Below are positions 8,817-15,822 of a stretch of DNA of 40,835 bases, in pieces. Both the position numbers and the translations under genes were made by a program. This DNA comes from an uncultured Lysobacteraceae bacterium (GTDB lineage: Bacteria > Pseudomonadota > Gammaproteobacteria > Xanthomonadales > Xanthomonadaceae): positions 1 to 40,835 of the forward strand of contig CALCNV010000023.1 of NCBI GenBank assembly GCA_937897645.1, given 5' to 3'. Below the pieces are notes generated by a model. The model did no database searches and was not told where the DNA came from. It was given only the letters and a program-made list of their open reading frames with translations. How positions within the stretch are numbered: position 1 is the first letter of the stretch; every line of letters begins with the position of its first letter.

Positions 8817-8934
8817 TACTTGGAACCCGCCCTCCGCAACTGCCAGCCCATCCGCCGGCCCGTGCTAAAATATTGCGCCGCAATAAACGGCTTCCAAACG
8901 CCAGTCCGTTCCCTCATCCCACGAGGTTTCCCGA

Positions 8935-10134
8935 ATGCTCCAGCTAGCAGGACGCATGGGCCGCGCCAAGCCCAGCGCGATCATGGCCGTCGCCGAAAAG
9001 GCCAAGAAGCTCAAGGCCGCCGGTCGCGACATCATCAGTTTCTCCATCGGCGTTCCCAATTTCCTGCCCGGTGAACACGTCTATCAGGCCGCACGCGATG
9101 CGCTGTCGAAAGACTCCGGCCAGTACGGTTCCAACCGCGGTGCAGATGCCCTGCTGGATGCATTCCTCAAGCACATGCAAGACCTGGGCCTGGACGGCTA
9201 CACCCGCGCCAACGTGTCCACCGGCATTGGTGCCAAGCACGTGCTCTACAACCTGGCCGAAGCGCTGCTGGACGAAGGCGACACCATCGCCTTCCCGGCG
9301 CCGTACTGGACCACCTACGTCGACATCGCCGAGATCTGCAACGCGAAGATCCTGGAACTGCCTTGCCCGGCCAGCCAGGACTACAAGCTGACCGTCGCCC
9401 AGCTCGACGCCGCGTTGGCGACCAAGCCCAAGGTGTTCCTGTTCAACAACCCGTCCAACCCGACGGGCATGGTCTACACCAAGGACGAAATCATCGCCTT
9501 GGCCGATGTGCTGGTGAAGTATCCCGAGACGTGGATCATCACCGACGACATCTACAACCGCATGCTGTTCGACGGGCTGGAGTACTACAACTTCGTGCAG
9601 GCCCGCCCGGAACTGCGCGAGCGCACCGTGTTCGTCGATTCGCTGTCCAAGACCTACGGCATGCCGGGTTGGCGCGTGGGCTTCATGGCCGGCCCGGAAT
9701 CCGTCGCCAAGGCGGTGACCACGCTCAATTCCAACCACATCACCAACATTCCTGAAGTCACCACCGCGGCGGCGATCGCTGCGCTGTCCGGTCCGCAGGA
9801 CGTCACCGAATCGAAGAACCTGGAATTCCAGGGCAAGCGCGACCTGGTGATGGCCGCGCTGGCCGCGATTCCCGGCGTGGTGTGCCCGCGTCCGCAGGGT
9901 GCGTTCTATGTATTCCCGGATATCAGCGTGGCCTTCGGCAAATCGCACAACGGCAGCGTGATCCATGACGACGTCGAGTTCTGCAGCGCCTTGCTGGAAG
10001 CCAAGGGCGTGGCCTGCGTGCCGGGCTCGGCATTCGGCGAGCCGCGCGCGCTGCGCATCAGCTACACCTGCCCGACGCCGCAGCTGGCGCCGGGGATGCA
10101 GCGTATCCAGGAGTTTTTTGCCGAGTTGACGTGA
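8935..10134 (+). CDS. pyridoxal phosphate-dependent class I aminotransferase (aspartate aminotransferase-like)
   Basis: Fold-type I PLP enzyme of 399 aa, most like the AspC/AatA group that moves the amino group between aspartate and 2-oxoglutarate. The N-terminal KPSAIMAVAEKAKKLKAAGRDIISFSIGVPNF block is typical of this group. The cofactor lysine is Lys239 in SLSKTYGMPGWRVGF, with NNPSNPTG and the substrate-binding Arg in EPRALRISYTCP also present. The ATG at 8935 follows GAGG at 8923-8926. A TAAAAT hexamer at 8866-8871 could be its -10 box. The next gene is mdh, so a link to oxaloacetate is reasonable, but exact substrate preference cannot be read from the sequence. Confidence 0.88.
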   Translation: MLQLAGRMGRAKPSAIMAVAEKAKKLKAAGRDIISFSIGVPNFLPGEHVYQAARDALSKDSGQYGSNRGADALLDAFLKHMQDLGLDGYTRANVSTGIGAKHVLYNLAEALLDEGDTIAFPAPYWTTYVDIAEICNAKILELPCPASQDYKLTVAQLDAALATKPKVFLFNNPSNPTGMVYTKDEIIALADVLVKYPETWIITDDIYNRMLFDGLEYYNFVQARPELRERTVFVDSLSKTYGMPGWRVGFMAGPESVAKAVTTLNSNHITNIPEVTTAAAIAALSGPQDVTESKNLEFQGKRDLVMAALAAIPGVVCPRPQGAFYVFPDISVAFGKSHNGSVIHDDVEFCSALLEAKGVACVPGSAFGEPRALRISYTCPTPQLAPGMQRIQEFFAELT

Positions 10135-10212
10135 GTAGGGTGGGCCTTGGCCCACCGCTCCCACACCATTCCCGCACCATTTTCCCTCGCGGTGGGCCAA
10201 GGCCCACCCTAC
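10135..10212. repeat. nested palindromic repeat between aminotransferase and mdh
   Basis: Bases 10135-10158 pair perfectly over 24 bp with 10189-10212, and each arm is itself a near-perfect palindrome (GGTGGGCC TT GGCCCACC). The element can thus fold as one long hairpin or two short ones. It starts at the base after the aminotransferase stop codon and ends 21 nt before the mdh start. The GGTGGGCC/GGCCCACC core is a dispersed repeat type in Xanthomonadaceae. It may stabilise the upstream transcript end or attenuate read-through into mdh. Confidence 0.85.
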
Positions 10213-10233
10213 GAAACCTTGAGGATTAGCACT

Positions 10234-11220
10234 ATGAAGAGCCCCGTTCGAGTCGCCGTTACCGGTGCCGCTGGCCAGATCGGCTATGCGTTGCTGTTCC
10301 GCATTGCCTCCGGCGAAATGCTGGGCAAGGACCAGCCGGTGATCCTGCAGTTGCTGGAATTGCCCATCGACAAGGCCCAGGCCGCGCTGAAGGGCGTGAT
10401 GATGGAGCTGGAAGACTGTGCGTTCCCGCTGCTGGCCGGCATGGTCGGCACCGATGATCCGGAAGTCGCGTTCAAGGACGTCGACGTGGCCCTGCTGGTC
10501 GGCGCGCGTCCGCGCGGCCCGGGCATGGAGCGCAAGGACCTGCTGCTGGAAAACGCCAAGATCTTCACTGCGCAGGGCGCGGCGCTGAACAAGGTCGCTT
10601 CGCGCAACGTGAAAGTGCTCGTCGTCGGCAATCCGGCCAACACCAACGCCTACATCGCCATGAAGTCGGCACCGGATTTGCCGGCGAAGAATTTCACCGC
10701 GATGCTGCGCCTGGACCACAACCGCGCGCTGTCGCAGCTGGCCAACAAGGCCGGCGTAGCGGTCGGCGACATCGAGAACCTGATCGTGTGGGGCAACCAC
10801 AGCCCGACCATGTATCCGGACTACCGCTTCGCCACCGTCAATGGCGCATCACTCAAGGACAAGATCAACGACGCGGCCTGGAACAGTGATGCCTTCATTC
10901 CGCAGGTGGGCAAGCGTGGTGCGGCGATCATCGAAGCGCGCGGTCTGTCTTCTGCCGCGTCGGCTGCCAACGCCGCCATCGACCACATCCGTGACTGGGT
11001 GCTGGGCAGCAACGGCAAATGGGTGACCATGGGCGTCCCGTCCGACGGCAGCTACGGCATTCCGGAAGGCGTGATGTACGGCGTGCCGGTGATCACCGCC
11101 AATGGCGAATACACCCGCGTGGAAGGCCTGGAAGTGGACGCCTTCAGCCGTGCCGCCATGGACAAGACCCTGGCCGAGCTGGAAGAAGAGCGCGCCGGCG
11201 TCGCGCACCTGCTGGGCTGA
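10234..11220 (+). CDS. mdh: malate dehydrogenase
   Basis: NAD-dependent malate dehydrogenase of the TCA cycle, 328 aa, of the cytosolic-type MDH group found in many beta- and gammaproteobacteria. The Rossmann motif TGAAGQIGYALLFRI is near the N-terminus, NPANTNAYIA lies in the middle, and the catalytic histidine is His189 in WGNHSPTMYPDYR. The substrate-binding Arg residues occur in GARPRGPGMERKDLL. The ATG at 10234 is preceded by GAGG. A strong intrinsic terminator follows. It stands just downstream of an aminotransferase that may use or supply its product oxaloacetate. Confidence 0.97.
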   Translation: MKSPVRVAVTGAAGQIGYALLFRIASGEMLGKDQPVILQLLELPIDKAQAALKGVMMELEDCAFPLLAGMVGTDDPEVAFKDVDVALLVGARPRGPGMERKDLLLENAKIFTAQGAALNKVASRNVKVLVVGNPANTNAYIAMKSAPDLPAKNFTAMLRLDHNRALSQLANKAGVAVGDIENLIVWGNHSPTMYPDYRFATVNGASLKDKINDAAWNSDAFIPQVGKRGAAIIEARGLSSAASAANAAIDHIRDWVLGSNGKWVTMGVPSDGSYGIPEGVMYGVPVITANGEYTRVEGLEVDAFSRAAMDKTLAELEEERAGVAHLLG

Positions 11221-11243
11221 TTCGTTCCCGCTAATTGTGATGT

Positions 11244-11272
11244 AAACGCCGGGCCAGTCCCGGCGTTTTTTT
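11244..11272 (+). terminator. intrinsic terminator after mdh
   Basis: A 10-bp stem, 11244-11253 with 11259-11268, with a 5-nt loop, ends in a run of seven Ts (11266-11272). It is 23 nt after the mdh stop and is a classic rho-independent terminator. Confidence 0.92.
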
Positions 11273-11322
11273 GCCTGCAGGGTTTACAGTAATTGCTTCG
11301 GTCCAGCGCATGGAGAAGTGAC

Positions 11323-12303
11323 GTGATCGTTCCGCAGTACTGGGCTGAAGGCCGTTTGCAGCATCGTTCGCGCGGCAAGCAGGTCACCGTGCGTCGTTTC
11401 GGATGGTCGGACGACAGCCAGGAGGATGCACAGGCCCATGCCGACGCACGCGTGCGCGAGGCCTTCGATCGTGTGATGGCCGGCGAAAAGCTTCCGCGCC
11501 GCGATTACAAGCAGCCCTACAACGGTGCCGAAGGCGTGCCCATACGCGAGGAAATAATTTCCCGCCACGGCGACAGCATCATCACGCGCAATTCCTACGG
11601 CGCGCTTTGCCTCAATACGCCGAGTGCATTGTTCGTCGACATCGACCTGCATGATCCCGGCCCCTCCGTCGCGCTGAAGCGCAAGACCAGGATTCCGTTA
11701 CTGGTCGTTGCACTGGTGGTTGGCTTGGCGAGCAAGTCCTGGATCGTCGGAGTGATCGCGCTCGCAGCTGCATTGCTGCTGGCAGGATGGATTGCGCGTC
11801 GCCTCCATCGTGCGCAGCTGCAGAAGGACGGCGGCCCGGAAGCGCGTGCCAACCAGCGCATCGATGCCTTCATGGCAGATCATTCCGATTGGAACCTGCG
11901 CCAATACCGCACGCCGGCCGGCTTCCGCCTGCTGGCGATGCACCGTGTTTTCGATGCGCGAGAGCCTGATGTCGAAGCCTGCTTCAGCGCCCTGCAGACG
12001 GATCCGCTGTACGCGCTGATGTGCGTGCGCCAGCATTGTTTCCGTGCCAGGGTGAGTCCGAAGCCCTGGCGAATCGGCATCGCCCAACACATGCGGCCAC
12101 GACCGGGTGTATGGCCGATCAACCCTGAGCGCATCCCGGATCGCCAGCGCTGGGTGGCCGAGTACGAGCGGCTTTCGATGGGCTTCGCTTCCTGCAGCTA
12201 CCTGCGCAGCTTGGGCAACGGCGCGGTCGACCCGCTTGTCGAGCAGGTGCGCGAACTGCATGACCGATTGTCGCAGGCCGAACGCACGCTGCCGCTGGGC
12301 TAG
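11323..12303 (+). CDS. hypothetical membrane protein
   Basis: Predicted 326-aa protein of unknown function. I chose the GTG at 11323 because GGAGA at 11312-11316 sits at good spacing; the frame is open to a TTG at 11293. The N-terminal third (to about residue 120) is soluble and charged, with FGWSDDSQEDAQAHADARVREAF. Two adjacent hydrophobic segments follow (IPLLVVALVVGLASKSWIVG and VIALAAALLLAGWIARR, about 135-170), forming a hairpin in the membrane. The C-terminal half is soluble with several Cys, Trp and Arg residues (WNLRQYRTPAGFRLLAMHR, MCVRQHCFRARVSPKPWR). It overlaps the convergent citrate-synthase-like gene by 4 bp. It is probably a lineage-specific conserved protein. Confidence 0.75.
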   Translation: MIVPQYWAEGRLQHRSRGKQVTVRRFGWSDDSQEDAQAHADARVREAFDRVMAGEKLPRRDYKQPYNGAEGVPIREEIISRHGDSIITRNSYGALCLNTPSALFVDIDLHDPGPSVALKRKTRIPLLVVALVVGLASKSWIVGVIALAAALLLAGWIARRLHRAQLQKDGGPEARANQRIDAFMADHSDWNLRQYRTPAGFRLLAMHRVFDAREPDVEACFSALQTDPLYALMCVRQHCFRARVSPKPWRIGIAQHMRPRPGVWPINPERIPDRQRWVAEYERLSMGFASCSYLRSLGNGAVDPLVEQVRELHDRLSQAERTLPLG

Positions 12304-13523
12304 ATCGATTCCGCCGTAGGCGGTGCAACGCCCGTGTAGCTGGCGCGCGGCCGGATCAGGTTTCCTTGTGCCTGCTGCTCCAATGCGTGCGCCAACCAGC
12401 CGGCCAACCGACCTGCGGCGAACAGCACCAGCGCAGGCGTCGCCGGCAACGCATTGACGTGACAGATCGCCGCCAGCATCAAGTCGATATTGGGGCGTTG
12501 CCCGCTGATCTCTTCGGTGGCGGCGATGATCGCTTCCAGTGACTGCATGGCAGGCGTTCCGGAATACGACGCGCGCAGTCGCGCCAGTACTTCGCTGGCA
12601 CGTGGATCACCCTGCGGGTAAAGCGCATGGCCGAAGCCCGGCAGGTCGTCGCCGCGTTGCCAGCGGGTGGCGATGAAGTCGATGGCCGACGGCGCATCGC
12701 GTGCGTCGCCGATCAATGCATATGCACGTGCGGTTGCACCACCATGGCGTGGGCCGGACAGCGCCGCCAGTCCGCTGCACACGGTGCCGTGCAGGTGCGC
12801 GCCGGTGGACGCGACCACGCGTGCGGCGAAGGCGGAGACGTTGAGTTCGTGGTCGGCGCAGACCACCAACGCGGCACGCACCAGCTCCGCGAAAACTTCA
12901 TCGCCGGGTTTCCAGCACTCAGCCAACAACCGATGCACGGGCCCGTTGAATGGCGGCCGTGCCACCAGCAGCGCCGCGTTGTGGCGCAGCAAGGTGGATG
13001 CGATTTCGTGACGCACGCGCGGGGCGGAGTTGAAGGAATGGCGCACTTCCAGTGCAAGCAGCGGGATCGCCGACATTGCACGCTCAAGCGGCGGCAGGTC
13101 CGGGTTGCCCGCGATGGATGCCACGTTCGTCGGCCATTGCGAATCGACGGGTATGGCAAACGGATCCTCATCGCCACAATCCCAGAGCAGTCGTGCGATG
13201 TCTTCCAGCGTGGCCCCCTCCTGCGCGGCCTTGATCGCGGATCGGCCGCGGTAGTACGGGCCATCCGGCCGGATCAGGGAGATTTGCGTCTCCAGCACCG
13301 GCAGGCCGCGATCCAGACTCTGTGCCGCGCCGCGCGCCGCCCCGCGTCCCGCCTGCTTGCGTTGAACCAACCGTTCGACGTCCTGGCGCAAGTACACGCG
13401 GCTGCGGTGGTCCGGGCCGGGGCGCGATTCCAGCAGGCCGCGACTGACATAGGCGTACAGCGTGGCCCGGCTGATGCCGAGGATCTGGCAGGTTTCGGCA
13501 GCGGAGAGATGGTCGGAAGCCAT
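12300..13523 (-). CDS. HTH-domain citrate synthase fusion, candidate regulator of prp genes
   Basis: A 407-aa protein with an N-terminal DNA-binding-like domain and a C-terminal citrate synthase domain. Residues 5-55 (LSAAETCQILGISRATLYAYVSRGLL, then SRVYLRQDVERLVQRK) look like a MerR/excisionase-type winged helix-turn-helix. From about residue 75 the citrate synthase fold follows, with the catalytic triad apparently kept: His260 in GPRHGGA, His299 in GFGHALY and Asp347 in PNIDLM. The usual Arg after the second His motif is Ala here. It is divergent from prpB, with tandem TTGATCAA palindromes between them. I infer a regulator whose enzyme domain senses a prp-pathway or TCA metabolite; plain citrate or methylcitrate synthase activity is the alternative. 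The ATG at 13523 has no obvious leader, so the mRNA may be leaderless. Confidence 0.85.
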   Translation of the reverse strand: MASDHLSAAETCQILGISRATLYAYVSRGLLESRPGPDHRSRVYLRQDVERLVQRKQAGRGAARGAAQSLDRGLPVLETQISLIRPDGPYYRGRSAIKAAQEGATLEDIARLLWDCGDEDPFAIPVDSQWPTNVASIAGNPDLPPLERAMSAIPLLALEVRHSFNSAPRVRHEIASTLLRHNAALLVARPPFNGPVHRLLAECWKPGDEVFAELVRAALVVCADHELNVSAFAARVVASTGAHLHGTVCSGLAALSGPRHGGATARAYALIGDARDAPSAIDFIATRWQRGDDLPGFGHALYPQGDPRASEVLARLRASYSGTPAMQSLEAIIAATEEISGQRPNIDLMLAAICHVNALPATPALVLFAAGRLAGWLAHALEQQAQGNLIRPRASYTGVAPPTAESI

Positions 13524-13532
13524 GTCGATATA

Positions 13533-13560
13533 TTGATTGATTTGATCAAGATTGATCAAT
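13533..13560. promoter_or_regulatory. tandem TTGATCAA palindromes, candidate operator of the prp divergent promoter region
   Basis: Two perfect 8-bp palindromes TTGATCAA lie at 13542-13549 and 13552-13559, centres exactly 10 bp (one helical turn) apart; the second extends to ATTGATCAAT. A degenerate third unit, TTGATTGA, is at 13533-13540. The AT-rich cluster contrasts with the GC-rich surroundings. TTGATC at 13542 could act as a -35 for prpB with GATAAT at 13567-13572 as -10 (19-nt spacer). On the other strand the same units precede the HTH-citrate synthase start by 10-37 nt. Function as an operator is inferred. Confidence 0.6.
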
Positions 13561-13638
13561 GCTGAGGATAATGCCAGATTTGCGGCCTGACGAGGGGCGT
13601 ACCATTCGCGCACCCTCAGCCACGAGGAGTCCTGCCAC

Positions 13639-14523
13639 ATGAGCCACGCATCCGCCGGAACCAAATTCCGCGCCGCGCTCGCCGCCGAATCGCCCCTGCA
13701 GGTGATCGGCGCCATCAACGCCAACCACGCTTTGCTGGCCAAGCGCGCCGGCTATCGCGCCATCTACCTGTCGGGCGGTGGCGTGGCCGCCGGCTCGCTG
13801 GGCCTGCCGGACCTGGGCATCAACACCCTGGAAGACGTGCTGGTCGACGTGCGCCGCATCACCGATGTGTGCGACCTGCCGCTGATGGTGGACATCGACA
13901 CCGGCTTCGGCCCGAGTGCATTCAACATTGAGCGCACGGTGAAGTCGCTGATCAAGGCCGGTGCCGCCGCCTGCCATATCGAAGACCAGGTGGGCGCCAA
14001 GCGTTGCGGCCATCGCCCGGGCAAGGAGATTGTCACTGCCGCTGAAATGGTGGATCGCGTGAAAGCCGCGGCGGATGCGAAGACCGATGCGGATTTTTTC
14101 CTCATTGCGCGCACCGACGCCATCCAGGTCGACGGTGTCGACGCCGCAATCGAGCGTGCCATCGCCTGCGTGGAAGCCGGTGCCGATGGCATCTTCGCCG
14201 AAGCTGCCTACGACCTGCCGACTTACCAGCGCTTCGTCGATGCGGTGAAGGTGCCAGTGCTGGCCAACATCACCGAGTTCGGCAAGACGCCGCTGTTCAC
14301 CCGCGAAGAGCTGGCATCGGTGGGCGTGGCCATCCAGCTCTATCCGCTGTCCGCGTTCCGCGCCATGAACAAGGCGGCAGAAAACGTGTACGAATCAATC
14401 CGTCGCGACGGCCACCAGAAGAACGTGGTGGACACGATGCAGACGCGCGAAGAATTGTACGAGCGCATCGGCTACCACGAATTCGAACAGAAGCTGGATG
14501 CGCTGTTCGCTGCGAAGAAATAG
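13639..14523 (+). CDS. prpB: methylisocitrate lyase
   Basis: Cleaves 2-methylisocitrate to pyruvate and succinate, the last step of the 2-methylcitrate cycle. The 294-aa protein has the isocitrate-lyase-superfamily signature KRCGHRPGK with catalytic Cys123, the same residue number as in E. coli PrpB, and the metal and substrate motifs YLSGGGVAAGSLGLPDLG and VDIDTGFG. The ATG at 13639 is preceded by GAGGAG at 13624-13629. It is first in prpB-prpC-acnD-prpF, 52 nt before prpC, and divergent from the HTH-citrate synthase gene. Confidence 0.97.
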   Translation: MSHASAGTKFRAALAAESPLQVIGAINANHALLAKRAGYRAIYLSGGGVAAGSLGLPDLGINTLEDVLVDVRRITDVCDLPLMVDIDTGFGPSAFNIERTVKSLIKAGAAACHIEDQVGAKRCGHRPGKEIVTAAEMVDRVKAAADAKTDADFFLIARTDAIQVDGVDAAIERAIACVEAGADGIFAEAAYDLPTYQRFVDAVKVPVLANITEFGKTPLFTREELASVGVAIQLYPLSAFRAMNKAAENVYESIRRDGHQKNVVDTMQTREELYERIGYHEFEQKLDALFAAKK

Positions 14524-14575
14524 ATATTCCTTCTCCCTTTGAGAGAGGGGCTTTAATTCACGAAGAGGTGTTGAA

Positions 14576-15724
14576 ATGTCAGAAGCAGCCGTTCCCTTCA
14601 AGCCCAAGAAATCCGTCGCCCTGTCCGGCACTGCCGCGGGCAATACCGCCTTGTGTACTGTGGGTCGCACGGGCAACGACCTGCATTACCGTGGCTACGA
14701 CATCCTGGACCTGGCGCGTACCTCGGAGTTCGAGGAAATCGCGCACCTGCTGGTGCATGGCAAGCTGCCCAACCGCGCCGAACTCTCGGCCTACAAAGCC
14801 AAGTTGAAGTCGTTGCGTGGCGTGCCAGCGGCAGTGAAGGCGGCATTGGAGCAACTTCCGGCCTCTGCACATCCGATGGACGTGATGCGCACGGGTGTGT
14901 CTGTGCTCGGCTGCATCTCGCCCGAGAAAGACGACCACAACCATCCCGGTGCCCGCGATATCGCCGACAAGCTGATGGCCGCGCTGGGCCCGATGCTGCT
15001 GTACTGGTACCACTGGAGCCACAACGGCAAGCGCATCGAGATCGAGACCGACGACGACAGCATTGGTGGCCACTTCCTGCACCTGCTGCACGGCGAAAAG
15101 CCGAGCGTATCGTGGGTGCAGGCCATGCACACTTCACTGATCCTGTACGCGGAGCACGAATTCAATGCCTCCACGTTCGCAGCCCGTGTCATTGCCGGCA
15201 CCGGCAGCGACATGTATTCGGCCATCGCTGGTGGCATCGGCGCGTTGCGCGGACCCAAGCACGGCGGCGCCAACGAAGTCGCCTTCGAAGTGCAGAAGCG
15301 CTATGAAACGCCGGATGAAGCCGAAGCCGACATCAAGGCGCGCGTGGAGCGCAAGGAAGTGGTGATCGGCTTCGGCCATCCGGTCTACACGACCGGTGAT
15401 CCACGCAACCAGGTGATCAAGGACGTGGCGCGCGAACTTTCGGACGAACAGGGCAGCCGCAAGATGTACGACATCGCCGAGCGCCTGGAAACGGTGATGT
15501 GGGATATCAAGAAAATGTTCCCCAACCTGGACTGGTTCAGCGCGGTCAGCTACCACACGATGGGCGTGCCGACGGCGATGTTCACGCCGCTGTTCGTCAT
15601 CGCGCGTACCGCGGGTTGGAGCGCACACGTGATCGAGCAGCGCATCGACGGCAAGATCATCCGTCCGAGTGCGAACTACACGGGGCCTGAAGACCTGGCT
15701 TTCGTGCCGATCAACCAGCGTTGA
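14576..15724 (+). CDS. prpC: 2-methylcitrate synthase
   Basis: Condenses propionyl-CoA with oxaloacetate to 2-methylcitrate. At 382 aa it is the length of PrpC rather than the longer GltA. The citrate synthase triad is complete: His229 in GPKHGGA, His268 in GFGHPVY and Asp319 in PNLDWF. PrpC-type blocks include LCTVGRTGNDLHYRGYDI near the N-terminus and IRPSANYTGPEDLAFVPI at the end. GAGGTG lies before the ATG at 14576. It follows prpB and precedes acnD after a 98-nt gap that holds a hairpin. Confidence 0.96.
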   Translation: MSEAAVPFKPKKSVALSGTAAGNTALCTVGRTGNDLHYRGYDILDLARTSEFEEIAHLLVHGKLPNRAELSAYKAKLKSLRGVPAAVKAALEQLPASAHPMDVMRTGVSVLGCISPEKDDHNHPGARDIADKLMAALGPMLLYWYHWSHNGKRIEIETDDDSIGGHFLHLLHGEKPSVSWVQAMHTSLILYAEHEFNASTFAARVIAGTGSDMYSAIAGGIGALRGPKHGGANEVAFEVQKRYETPDEAEADIKARVERKEVVIGFGHPVYTTGDPRNQVIKDVARELSDEQGSRKMYDIAERLETVMWDIKKMFPNLDWFSAVSYHTMGVPTAMFTPLFVIARTAGWSAHVIEQRIDGKIIRPSANYTGPEDLAFVPINQR

Positions 15725-15731
15725 GTGCTAT

Positions 15732-15755
15732 GTCCTGCGCGCTGTCGCGCAGGAC
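15732..15755 (+). other. 10-bp hairpin between prpC and acnD
   Basis: Bases 15732-15741 pair perfectly with 15746-15755 around a CTGT loop, followed by a T-rich stretch (GTCGTTTCTACTTTG). It begins 8 nt after the prpC stop. It could be a partial terminator lowering acnD and prpF expression or an RNA-processing signal within the operon. The T run is interrupted, so full termination is doubtful. Confidence 0.5.
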
Positions 15756-15822
15756 GTCGTTTCTACTTTGTATTGTTGCCCACCTGCGCCAATTGGCCAG
15801 CCCCTCCACAGGATCGCCAGCC

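Noticed and set aside
8944..10800. 618-codon minus-strand open frame opposite the aminotransferase and mdh
   Set aside because: Spans two conserved plus-strand genes and their intergenic repeat, shows no family motif and has shadow-like composition.
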